NCBI GenBank assembly: GCA_013054445.1 | Contig: JAAMPI010000156.1 | Span: forward strand, 1 to 58,387 | DNA: 58,387 nucleotides | Origin: Cudoniella acicularis | Taxonomy: Eukaryota > Ascomycota > Leotiomycetes > Helotiales > Helotiaceae | Reading direction: 5' to 3' | Part shown: piece after piece, positions 18,904 through 29,669 of the stretch | Numbering within the stretch: position 1 is the first letter of the stretch | Layout of the letters: every line of letters begins with the position of its first letter | Translations under genes and position numbers: made by a program | The notes under the pieces: model-generated | Told to the model about the DNA's origin: nothing | The model's database searches: none | The model's input: the letters and a program-made list of their open reading frames with translations, nothing else

Positions 18904-21775
18904 ATGAGTCCATCTACTGTCCTATCACCCATCCATGGGACCGCATCTATGCTCGTCAGACGGCTTTCAGATCAGCTTGTTTCCTGGAACACTATATCGT
19001 CGATGTCTACGTCAATTTATGATACCGCCTGGGTCTCAATGATTGCCAAGGAAGTTGATGGAGTGACAAAGTGGCTCTTTCCAGAAGCTTTTCAGTATCT
19101 ACTAGACAATCAATTGCCCGATGGAGCCTGGAAGCATAGTTCAACGCAGACTGATGGCATTTTACACAGCTTGGCTGCTATTTTAGCGATGCAGCAACAC
19201 TGTCTTAAACCTGAGCGGACGAACGGTTCAGTGCCGGTAGACCTTGACCTTCGAATCGCAAAGTCCGTGATGGTTTTGGAAGCTATGCTGAATTCGTGGA
19301 ATGTAGGATCAAGCCAACAAGTTGGTTTCGAGGTTTTGGTGCCAGCTCTGCTGGCTATGCTGGAAAAACATGACGTGAAGCTCTCGTTCCCAGGGAGGAG
19401 CAGCCTCTTGGCCATTTATCACGCCAAAATGGAACGTTTCACTCCCGAAATAATTTACTCGGATCTGGAAACCACGCTTATTCATTCTCTTGAGGCATTT
19501 GTCGATAAAATCGATTTTGATCAAGTCCGCCATCGCGTAGTTGACGGTTCGATGATGGCTTCACCCGCATCGACTGCAGCATACATGATACACAGCACAT
19601 CATGGGATTACGAAGCGGAAACATACTTGCGCAAAACAATACACAATAGCTCAGGACTAGGTTCTGGAAGTGTGCCTAGTGCATTTCCATCGTCCATTTT
19701 TGAGTTGTCCTGGATACTGTCAACACTCCTAGAGGGTGGGTTTTCCAAAAATGATCTTGGAACAGATAACTGTGAGAAGCTTGGCTTCTTTTTGAAGACC
19801 GAACTGGAAAGAGGGGGTGGAACTCTAGGTTTCGGTTAGTGCTCAAGAACTTAGACATCAAAAGTCCCACCAATCTAACTAGTTTTGAAGCACCTGGACT
19901 CATGAGCGATGCCGACGATACAGCGCGGACAATTTTGACTCTAAGTCTGCTAGGCTTGGAAGCCGACTGTAAAGCAATGACGAAGACATTTGAGTTGCGT
20001 TCGTGGTTCATGACTTACCTCGGAGAACGAGACCCGTCATTCAGCGCGAACTGCAATATCCTCAACGCATTACTACACGTTTCAGACAGAATGGAGTACC
20101 AGAATCAAATCATAAAAATTCTGATATTCATATGTGATCTATGGGACACAGGATCAGTGCAAGACAAGTGGGTAAGTGCTGTGGTCTACCATATAACTGG
20201 CTTGCACTAACTTAAGTGTCCTAGAATTTATCAGTTTACTATCCTATCATGCTTCTTTCTCAATGCCTATATTACCTCTTTCAGCTTCTCGAAGGTGGCC
20301 ATTCTCTTGATATACCGCCGAATCTCGTCGAAACACGACTCCCTATCATCTTCACGCAGATACTGACCGAATTACTCCGAGAGCAACAATCAGATGGATC
20401 GTGGGGTACCAGATCATCTCACGAAGAGACTGCTTACGGATTGATTGCCTTGAAGTGCGTTTCCTCAAGTCACTGGGCGCCGAGTATATCATCGAAAGCT
20501 TCAGAATCAATCCTCAAGGCCACCGTGTTTCTGGAGCAAAGATCACCCAAATGGCGCCAAGCTGAGTATTTATGGATTGAGAAAGTTACATACTGTTCGC
20601 CAGATCTTTCACAAGCATATTGCATGGCTGCCTTGAAGTGTCCCAGCCCTCAGCAAGAAGACACCTTAAAGAGTTTTCACAAAGTTTCTTCGAAAGCAAT
20701 TCAAAAATATACCGGATTTTTCCACGGTCTTCCCTTGTTCAGTAATACTCCGGAATGGCTCCTTCAACTTTCAATTACCGAAAGTTTTCTCGTTCGTTCC
20801 AAGCTCGAGAATCACCACGTAGAAATTTTTCCCCAGCGAGAAACTCATACACAGAAATATCTAGACTACATTCCAATCACATGGGTAGCAACTAACAACA
20901 CCCTTCTTACTAAACTGGATAACAACTCATTATTTGAAATGATGGTGTTGTCGGTTATTAATTTTCAAGCTGATGAGTACATGGAAGCCACCATCACTCC
21001 TCTCTTCCAATACAACCTACAGCCTATCCGCGACATAATTATCTCCTTGGATACAGCGAGTTCGTCTCAAAGCAATGGAAATCTGACCAATGGCATATCA
21101 AACTCCTCGAAGTCACCAATTACTCAAGTCAAAGAAGTGCTCTCCAAATTCATCACCCACATCATGACACGAGAAAAAGTACAACAAGCCCCTCCATCCA
21201 CCCAACAAGAGCTTCGCGCCTCACTTACCACCTTCCTCTTGGCGCACATCACACAAATCGAAGACAACACGCGTCTCCACAAACAAAGCGAACTGCCTTC
21301 TAACTACGACACACCCATTCTATCACAACGATCATATTTCGATTGGGTCAGCACCACATCAGCAGAACACACCAGCTGTCCATTCTCCTTCATCTTTTTC
21401 CGATGCCTAATCTCCTCCACCAAAGGGAAAGACGCCCTACACACAACCCGCCAGAAATACCTTGCAGATGACCTCTGCCGGCATCTCGCGACCATGTGTC
21501 GGCAGTACAACGACTACGGCTCCGTGGTACGGGACCGCACGGAGGGGAACCTGAACAGCTTAGACTTCCTGCAGGGCGAAAATGATACAGAGAAGAAGCG
21601 GGAGTTGATGTGGCTTGCGGAGTATGAGCGAGAACATTTGGTGCTGGCTTTAAAGAAATTAGATGAGGTTACTACTAGGGAGGTTATGGGGAGGCTGAGG
21701 TTGTTTATTGATGTTACGGATTTGTATGGGCAGATTTATGTAGCAAGGGATATTGGGATTTGGACGAAGGCGTAA
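18904..21775 (+). CDS. Bifunctional labdane-type diterpene synthase (class II/class I)
   Basis: Three exons (18904-19834, 19891-20171, 20225-21775; introns 56 and 53 nt) give 920 residues without a stop. Read unspliced, the frame appears broken after LGFG; splicing restores LGFAPGLMSDADDTAR. The class II DxDD motif is DADD at 317-320, used for protonation-driven cyclisation of GGPP to a copalyl-type diphosphate. The class I half has DEYME (654-658, the DExxE form) and NDYGSVVRDRTEGNLNS from 833, like the Mg2+-binding region of fungal CPS/KS enzymes. MLLSQ after DKWNLSVYYP and QSDGSWG are also family features. The second half would ionise the intermediate to give a kaurene-, phyllocladane-, aphidicolane- or pimarane-type product; which one cannot be told. 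GGPP must be supplied from elsewhere. The P450 and UbiA-type genes nearby may modify or parallel this product. Confidence 0.93.
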
Positions 21776-22147
21776 GAATGGGTTTTTAATTTAGAAAAAC
21801 TGCCATAGTATCAAGATCAAGAAACAAGTTTGGGTTGGTTCCTATAATATGTTCTTTCTCTAAGCTATTCTAACTATTTGTGGCGGGGGCACTCAAGACT
21901 AGTAATATCAAGACAGTACTCTTCATTCTTAGAATAATAGATATAGAAGCAAGATAGTTGCAACAGGAGATACCTACTTATTTACTTAATATTATTATAA
22001 TAATCTTTTTTTCTTGTTTTTACTAGAAGTAGAATTCTTAATATACGAGCCTGATTTACATAGGGATACCGCGCAGCTTTTAGTCGCCTTCTTATTGTCG
22101 AGGGCGACAATGATTTTCAGTCTAATAAGCAAGCTATCAGACTAAGA
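21776..22147. other. Convergent intergenic region
   Basis: AT-rich spacer between the 3' ends of the synthase and the GST gene. No gene is seen. Confidence 0.5.
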
Positions 22148-23171
22148 CTACTTCCCCGCCGCTTCCGCGTCCTTCTTAATCTTCTCTACATACTCCTCCA
22201 TATTGGAAACGCCCTTGGGCATCCCATTCCACGCCAAGCCTTGTATATCCATGAGCTTTGCCCTGATCTCCATCGCCTTCTTCCAAGATGGCCGCGAAAT
22301 CATACTTTCATGCCACGCCTTGACTAGAGGGAAGCCCTCGAACTTCTTCTCCCCCTCGCACATCAAGACAGCATCGAGTCTATCGTTCCAAGGGACAAAT
22401 GCCAAATCCGCAAATGTGATCTTATCCCCTACTAGCCATTTCTTACCCGCCAGACTCCCTTCAAGCACGCCGCAGACGCGCTTCGCTTCTTCTACGTAGC
22501 GGTTGATTGCCGAGGGTATCTTCTCAGAGTGGAGAACTTGAAACCTGTTGGTCACCTGTCAGGTCCTGGAGAGAAGTAAATCGTTGCGACGGTCCTTGCA
22601 ATTCCCTCGCTCAATGCCGAAAGGCGAACTGAAAGTCTCATACTATCCGTGCGAAGAACTCACCAGGTTGCTTGCCCGTAGTAAGGTCCCTGCCCGCTGA
22701 CCTGGAACATAAGCCATTGATTCAGCCGGTTCCTCTCTACCACCGTATCGTAAGTAAGCTTTTTCTCGGTATCGTACTGCTCGATGAGATATAGAATAAT
22801 AGCACCGGTCTCCCAGAGAGTCAGACCTGTATTGGGGTCCTCAATGGCTTCATGGTGTCAGTCCACTAGCTCTGTACGTGTTAGAGGAACGATGTCTACC
22901 AGGAACTCGGCCATTGGGATTCAGGTCAATAAACGGCTTAGCCTTGATGTTCTCGAACCTGATTGAGGTGATTTCGTATGGTATCTGAAGCTCCTCTAGG
23001 ACGATAATGACCTAAGGGAAGATGCGCCTTAGCAAAGGTCATGGAAATCGGCACTTTCCTCTACCTTCCAAGGATTTGGCCCAGGAGCTGAATCAATGTG
23101 AGTCAAGTAGGGAATTTGGTCTGAGTGACTGGGTACTTACGTGCCAGCCATATACGAATGGGTTTTGGCAT
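22148..23171 (-). CDS. Glutathione S-transferase (Ure2/GST-like)
   Basis: Five exons on the minus strand: 23171-23141, 23087-23065, 23011-22900, 22847-22664 and 22544-22148. The introns are 53, 53, 52 and 119 nt and all splice in phase, giving 248 residues. The second exon is only 23 nt. The N-terminal thioredoxin-like domain reads PPGPNPWKVIIVLEEL, then FIDLNPNGRVPAIEDPNTG and LWETGAIILYLIEQYD, the cis-Pro and glutathione-binding ESGAI-type region. The C-terminal helical domain includes KITFADLAFVPWN. Such enzymes conjugate or reduce electrophiles with glutathione in the cytosol, and some act in fungal secondary metabolism. It is tail to tail with the diterpene synthase, so a role in self-protection or tailoring is possible but unproven. 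Confidence 0.88.
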
Positions 23172-24184
23172 AGTGCGTGGGCTCAAGCTTCGTGGGTTGA
23201 GGGTTGTATGCGACAAAAGTGTAGTTCGGTACTTGGGGTATGTGTGCAGACATTAAAGAGTGCGGCGGAGGCAGCCAGGTGAAATATTGCCTCAGTATCG
23301 CTCACCATGTGACCATGCACCTGGGTAGTTAGCCGACGACATCGTCACGTTCAGGTAAGTATGCAATCCGCTGGCTGTGCAGGCACATTGGCTACTAATT
23401 CGATACCGGACTAACGTATAGGAGGTAGAGAATCCATTAGAATGCTGCATATAGCCTGAATAAGTAGGTGTGGGTGAGTGAGTGCTACCCTACGCATAGT
23501 ACGCGCTGTTTACTTTCTGATGCCCGGGGCGAAATTACTATTATGGGCCTCGCCTACGACCACGCTAGACTGCAAGTAAAGGCTAATTTTAAATCAGGCA
23601 GGGTAAGTATTTGGGATCCCTAGCTAGGGGAAGAGGGGCCTTTTCGGGCCCCTCGTTAAAAGTCGATAGTTTCTAGTAAGGGTAAGCAGGCCTGAGCAAA
23701 CATGAGCCGAAACTGAGCCGGCCCTAAGCCGAGCCTGAACAAAGGCGGCGCTGCTCGCGTGAGGTATCGGGTTTGGAAGTGTAAACATTCCCGTCGTATA
23801 ACAGATAAATTCCGGAGCGAAAAGTTGACGTTGTTGCCTACATGATTGCAACATGATAGATAGTTTTATATTAATTGGATTGCTAGGAATCCCATCCTCC
23901 TAGAAATTTCTTTCTTCCTGGTACTACGTTCCTAATCCAGCCTCCTAGAGCTTAGGTGTTATGTTACACGACTGTTTTATCAATAGAAATCAACCAGCCA
24001 ATGTCAGGATATAGCTCTCCTGGAAGTCTCATGTGCTGTTCTTCGTGGAGGCAGAGATTAATTTTCGTCGAATACGCATCTTGCCCTCTACTTTGTCCAG
24101 TTATTGTTGTAACCATTCATACCTTTCCAGAATCCTCTAGTAATTCTATAACCAGCATTACACTAGAGAAAACGACCAGAGAAA
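23172..24184. other. Intergenic with short inverted repeats
   Basis: No gene is recognised. A GC-rich inverted repeat (GAGGGGCC, then GGCCCCTC) lies near 23633-23655. The frames on either strand show no domain. Confidence 0.4.
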
Positions 24185-24355
24185 ATGTCTTCAAAGCTGT
24201 CAATGAAGCAGTTGTATACATATCTTCCCGAAGACGAAGAAGTCGCCGAGTCGGAAAATCTAGAGGACTTGGAAGAAAATAACAGCTTTCTTTCTGATTG
24301 TGAGGAGGAGGCGTTGGTAGGCAAAGAAGTCACGTGTAAGAGGAAAAAGATTTAG
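24185..24355 (+). other. Small acidic ORF, possible transposon remnant
   Basis: A 56-codon frame from ATG 24185 is strongly acidic (EDEEVAESENLEDLEE) with a basic end (CKRKKI). A GC-rich palindrome, CTCTGGCCCCGGGGGTCCAG, follows near 24368. The layout recalls the acidic N-terminus of some DDE transposases followed by decay, but this is a weak impression only. Confidence 0.2.
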
Positions 24356-24599
24356 TACAGAACTAATCTCTGGCCCCGGGGGTCCAGAGAAGCCCCCTTT
24401 TTATTAGCTATCTGCTACCGATAGGGGTCCGATGCCAAGGCCCAATGATGATAGAAATCAATGGCATTATCTGGCATCCCGTGCCACGTATCAAGTGCCC
24501 TAGAACCATGATCCTAGATATCGGAGGTTTGCTACCGACATCATTCCGGACATCCGCCGACGATCTAAGCCACGTGACGGACGCCCCCTTGCAAGTAAG
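24356..24599. other. Intergenic, no gene seen
   Basis: GC-mixed spacer before the AT-rich repeat. Nothing recognisable. Confidence 0.4.
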
Positions 24600-25325
24600 C
24601 GAACCACATCACACTATTATATAACTTAATAATATATTAAATAATTTAAGAGACGTAATATATAATAAGAAGAGTTAGCTTAAACTTTTTATCTTTATAG
24701 TTATAATAAGAGGATTTAGCTTTAAGGATTCTTTTAATTATAGTAATAAGAAGCTTTATTTCTTTAATAATTTTATATTAAGACTATCCTATAGCCTTCT
24801 AACCTCTAATTCTTGATCTTATACTATTAGTAACCTCTCTATATAGGATCTTTTATAAGAGAGAGCTAAAGAGATCTATATTATATAGAAGAGAGTTAAG
24901 CTTTAGTATAAGAGCGATTAGAGACGCTATTTTAATAAAATTATAATCTTTAAGATATAATTATAAAGAGAAAAGAAAAGATACTAAATATAAGCTTATA
25001 GTTTATAAAGATAATAGAAAAGGGTTCTATTATGTCTCTTATTATATAACCTCCTATTATATAGGCTCGCTTAAGAATTAGGGGTAAAAAACACCTTACT
25101 TTAAGCTTAGTATATTCTATAAAAATAATTAATAAAAATAGATCGTTAGTTTTTAATTAATCTTTATCTAAAACATAATTATAGAATAAATTTATTTATT
25201 TTTTATACTTAATAGTTAAATAGATATATAATTATATAGTTAGTAAGTTTGGTCGAATTTTAGTAGGGATCGCTTAAAAAATGGGTCCGTGAGTAATAAG
25301 CATAACTCTTACAAGCGCGAAGCAT
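24600..25325. repeat. Decayed AT-rich repeat, right inverted copy
   Basis: Very AT-rich and without coding frames. About 24960-25322 is the inverted counterpart of about 14168-14535. The adjacent 24600-24950 has the same composition and probably belongs to the same decayed element. Confidence 0.75.
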
Positions 25326-25338
25326 TGTTTACTTAGGC

Positions 25339-25561
25339 TTTCAGGATGTGGATTCTGAGGCTCATACCCCTTAGCACACCTGTGTTTATCGCCAATACGG
25401 TCCGCTTTTGGAAGTTATCATTTTCAACTTCTACTCTGGTGCATTAGATCTGATTTGCTGAATTTCAGGATGTAGATTTGAGGCCTACATCCTTTAGCAC
25501 ACTTTGCGGCGTTTATCCCCAGAACCGTCCGCTTTTGGAAGGGTTAACTTCTACTCTGGCG
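25339..25561. repeat. Two-copy tandem duplication, about 124-bp period
   Basis: Two diverged copies start TTTCAGGATGT at 25339 and 25463. They share TTAGCACAC, GTCCGCTTTTGGAAG and AACTTCTACTCTGG. Most differences are transitions. The array lies directly against the AT-rich repeat. Confidence 0.75.
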
Positions 25562-26455
25562 CTCTGGTTGTTGAGAAGATTTTTGCTTATTTAGGGTTAT
25601 ATGTGAAAGTGGAAGTTCCGGTTTTGTCTCGGCTCGAGGTTGGTGGGTGGGGGCCGAGGTTGAAGGGGGTTATCTGTATCTAAATCAGTAAGCGACTTTG
25701 TTATCTAGCCTTCAAATGGAAGCCCAATACTGTACTCCCTCGGATCCTACCGCGAAAATGAATTTTAAGGCTTACTAATACTGTAAGAGAATATAAAACA
25801 AAGTAGGGTAACTCTGAAATTGATTGGCGTGGTCTATGTTGCGAAACGGTGTTAGAGCACTTGAAAATAATTAAATCACTACCAAATTAAATGGGAAACT
25901 GATTATTGTATTAAAATAAGACGACAAATAAGTTTATGTTTCTAGTACTTTATGAGTATCTCATAGAATTATGGTGTTTATTCTTTGAAGTGTCGTAGGC
26001 GAATGTGTGGCATAAACTACCGGACAATAGTCGCAGTCTTGCTTCTTCTACAGAACGCAGCCCCATTCACACAAATTCTCGATGATTGATTCCTGAAGGT
26101 TCACAGAGACAAATTGACACCAACTGCGTGTACTTCAAGAATCCCGACTTTAGCGAGAGTGCGATAATTTTCTTGGCGGAAACTGCTCAACGAAAGCACG
26201 AAAATAATTTCACAACTGTTTTATCCACTGAGATTATTTAGTACCCTCGTGCTATTTTGAATTAGTACTTAGTTAGTGAAACGATACGTTCTGTAGTTAA
26301 AAGAATTCCTTGGGTGATTCGATCTCGGCTTACAGTGGCACACATCCAAAGAATCGATGAGTTTCAAAATATTAATTCGACATCTATATACATCTAAACG
26401 TAACTTCAACATAAGGGAGGAATTTCTTCTAATACTTCACACCGCAACCCACATC
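25562..26455. other. Intergenic, no gene seen
   Basis: AT-leaning spacer downstream of the secreted-protein gene. A block near 25973-25998 (ATGGTGTTTATTCTTTGAAG followed by TGTCG) recurs at 48420 with one mismatch. Confidence 0.4.
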
Positions 26456-27852
26456 TCACGACTGCCAGCTGAAACACTCATCCAAAATCGGCACAGTAAC
26501 GGAATACAGCTCGGTGCTATACCATTCCGTAGCGAAGGCATCAATTGCGAATGAGAAGTTGCTCTCAAGCAGCAATCCCTCGGAACAGGTTCCACTGGAA
26601 GTAATATTATTCACACCTGTCAAATCCACACCCTCCGCCGCACTCAATAAAAATTCGTTCTCAAATCCTGGCTTGAATGTAACACCACTGGACAAGTCAA
26701 GAAGTCCACTGAAGAAATTGATGGCGATCTCAACAGTGAGAGTCGCATATGGGTCGAGTGTAGCAAGGACCTCTCCCGAGATATCGGCTGAGGCGGAGTA
26801 TGTGGGAACCCATCCTGAAGTGGTGGTTCCGCTGCTGGAGAGGAGATCGAGATGTACGCTTCCATCCGCGATAGCGATGCCGACAGCACCGGTCAAGGTC
26901 ACGGCCTCTGAGGCGGAGATGTCGGCCTCGACGGCGAATTTCAGCTCTGGACCAAGCTCGACGAGACCAGGGACTGTGAGACCGTAGAAGAGGGTTGAAG
27001 GGGAGTACGTGAAAGAGGTGTTGTAGGACGAGGTGACGTCGGCGGTGACTGAGACGGTAGCGTCAAAAGCAGTATCGAGGTCAAAGTAAAGTTCGTCGAC
27101 CTTGAAGGTGAGCCAGTTGTAGGCAAGGTAACCGGAAAAGATTACGTTGGCGTCAAAGGAGCCTTCACCGGAAACTGTGAGGTATGGAGAGTAGCTGTAG
27201 AGAGTCGTAGAGGGGAGGGCAATATCGGCGTTAAGAGTATAGGTGGGGTCGACAACAATGTCACGGGTTGCGACGGTTGCGTTTGTGGGAAGCTTGCCGA
27301 ATGTGATTTGGGTGGATTCTGATATATATTAATAGGATTCTTAAGTCCTTGAGACCGTAAGATTGACTTACCAGCAGTGGTTGAGACATTTGCCTTAGAA
27401 GAGCTGGCGGTGCAGACCAAGGTCGAATTATCCCAGCTCAGGCTGTTGACAAGAAAGAAGCCTCTTTCAAGCTCTGCATCACAATCACCTAAATGATTTG
27501 TGACCAAAACGAAGTTTCCTTCAGCAGTCCAAGTAGCTTGTGTTGCGTCGAAAATTGAAGAGTCGTTGAATGTCATTTGAACGGAAGTAGCAGAGCAATC
27601 CACACCGACGACTGAAGCAATAGTCTCCAACACTACTGAGGGGTATCTCATCGTATGGTTGACATTGACGTGAGTGGAGGATGTGTTTGAGTTGTAGGGA
27701 AGTGCCAATTCAGTGACTGGTACAACACGAGCAGCGCTGTGCGTATCAACTGGAATAGGAGCAGGACCGAATAGAGAAGGCCCGCAATCGCAGTCGTCCG
27801 CGACCACGAGGGCCGCCGACGCAATAAGTGTAAGACCAAAAGAGGGCTTCAT
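26456..27852 (-). CDS. Secreted protein, fungal DUF7029/DUF7223-like
   Basis: Two exons (27852-27372 and 27318-26456, intron 53 nt with GTAAGT donor) give 447 residues. It starts with a signal peptide, MKPSFGLTLIASAALVVA. A short Cys-containing segment (DDCDCGPS) and an N-terminal beta-rich domain with several NxS/T sites follow (LSWDNSTLVC). The second half is a long beta-rich domain of repeated short strands, ending near a Cys (LDECFSWQS). The arrangement resembles fungal secreted proteins with paired domains of unknown function, often found beside chitin-active modules. The family name is from memory of the shape and is uncertain. No catalytic motif is seen. It is likely cell-wall or extracellular. 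Confidence 0.75.
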
Positions 27853-29669
27853 GATGGCGAATTAAGTATTAAGAAGTTGATTTCTGAAAGAGCGACAAGA
27901 GGATGAACCTAAGGAGAGAAACACAAAATGTAGAAACGCAGATATCTTATACTTTGATTACTTCCAAGATCGGATGCCGATGGTGGAGTCCATCCCGGAG
28001 AAGATCCAGGAACGCTCGATTTCTCACTCTGTCCTACAGAATGTCTTTGATATCACACGGCCCCGAGGCTCAGTGAGCTCAGGAGAGCGCGGAATCACCG
28101 CATCATAGCTCCTCGTGTATGGGGTTCTCATCTTATTCGCCCTGTAAAAAGACCCCTACGTTACTCTTGCTTGCGTCCATATCTTCCGGTCTTCGATTGC
28201 CTTAACACCCGGCGGAGATTTTCCAAACTGAGCTATATGTTTTGCATTAAGATCTAGATGTTAACGGTCACCGCAATGTAAAATATCAAAGGTCTCCAAC
28301 CTTATCGGGCGGCAACATCCAGAAGAGGGTTTATCGCCTGCTCTAAGATCTGTGAGCTCGGACTTTAACCCCGATTAAGAGCTGTTCGCGCTTTGTCCAG
28401 GTTCTTCACAACCCAGGGCCCCAGCAGAAATAGTGGGTCAAGAACCGAACTCCTGACAGGGAGAGCAATTCTGTCAGGTCTCCCTTTCCAACGTGCCCTA
28501 CTTGATTCGAGTATTGTGAACTTTCACAACTGGTCATTTGATGGATAAATCGTCCTTTCTGCAATGTTCAGAAGATATCACCTTGTTGAAGGTCGGCTCC
28601 ATGATTCTCCGCCTCGGCTCCTCTTCGTAAATTCACGTGTGAAGGACTGAAGTCGGAGCGACGAGAAGAACAGGAAGGTGAAACTTTGAATTCCGAACTG
28701 AAGGGTTCTACCTCGTGGTGTATCAGTAATACTCCGTACTACTGGAGTCTACTGTAGAAAGTCAGGAGTCATAGATGACGAATAATCTCACTCAAGTTGC
28801 GACTGCGCCCACGAATCTGTCGAGCATTATTTATGGGGCCACGCGGTTCACATCTCCCACGAGGTAATATTCGAGAAATTTGGCAAAAGAAAAGAACATT
28901 TATGCTATCATTGCCATGTGCGTAGATTGGCTTTAAGTTAAAAACAATTCATGCATGAAATTTTGGTGCTGAACACAATCAAAGCGCACAAATTCGTAAG
29001 CTGAGAGTACAGCATATTAAGAGAGAAGTGAGGGGCAATGCCATAAATTTACTAGGCATGCTGCTTCCGAAACATGACTGCATGTGGTGAGAATAGATTA
29101 TAGAACAAGAATTAACATGAAACTCGTGCGATTATTTATAATAGTGTTTTGGAACTTTTTGGCAGATGGAAACATAGAACGGGAATAAGCATACCAGTGC
29201 TTCATACTGGACTCTGTGCTGCGTAAGAAAGTGCTAGGGTACTCCAATGTAAAGGACTAAAGGCGGAATACATATACAGTCATTGGATTTCGCTCTCGTG
29301 GAGCAATGGGGGGATATCTTCCAGGCTTAATAATCCACAGTGGTTGAGACAATGTAATCGAGATCAATTGAATGCCGCTTGTGCACTTGCAACGCACATG
29401 TCTATATTCTCTTACGCAAGACGAACTGTCGTGATTGCGAGGAGATGTTTCTATTTGAAATCCAAGGCACGAAACAGTAGATGGTGTTGACTCGCCAAAA
29501 TTTGGCGGTGCCGCAATGACGACACAATTTCCCGCGATGCAGCAAACAAAGCCCTTCTAAACGCCCACCACAATTGAAAAAGGCTCCTCTTGCTGCATTG
29601 TTGAGGCTCTGCAGATGTCTCAATTCATAGAAAACTTGATTGGTCTTTAAATAGATCCACTTTTTCGAC
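27853..29669. other. Intergenic, no gene seen
   Basis: About 1.8 kb with only short, overlapping frames. The right edge holds the promoter of the DUF155 gene and the left edge that of the secreted-protein gene, so it is a divergent region. Confidence 0.45.
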
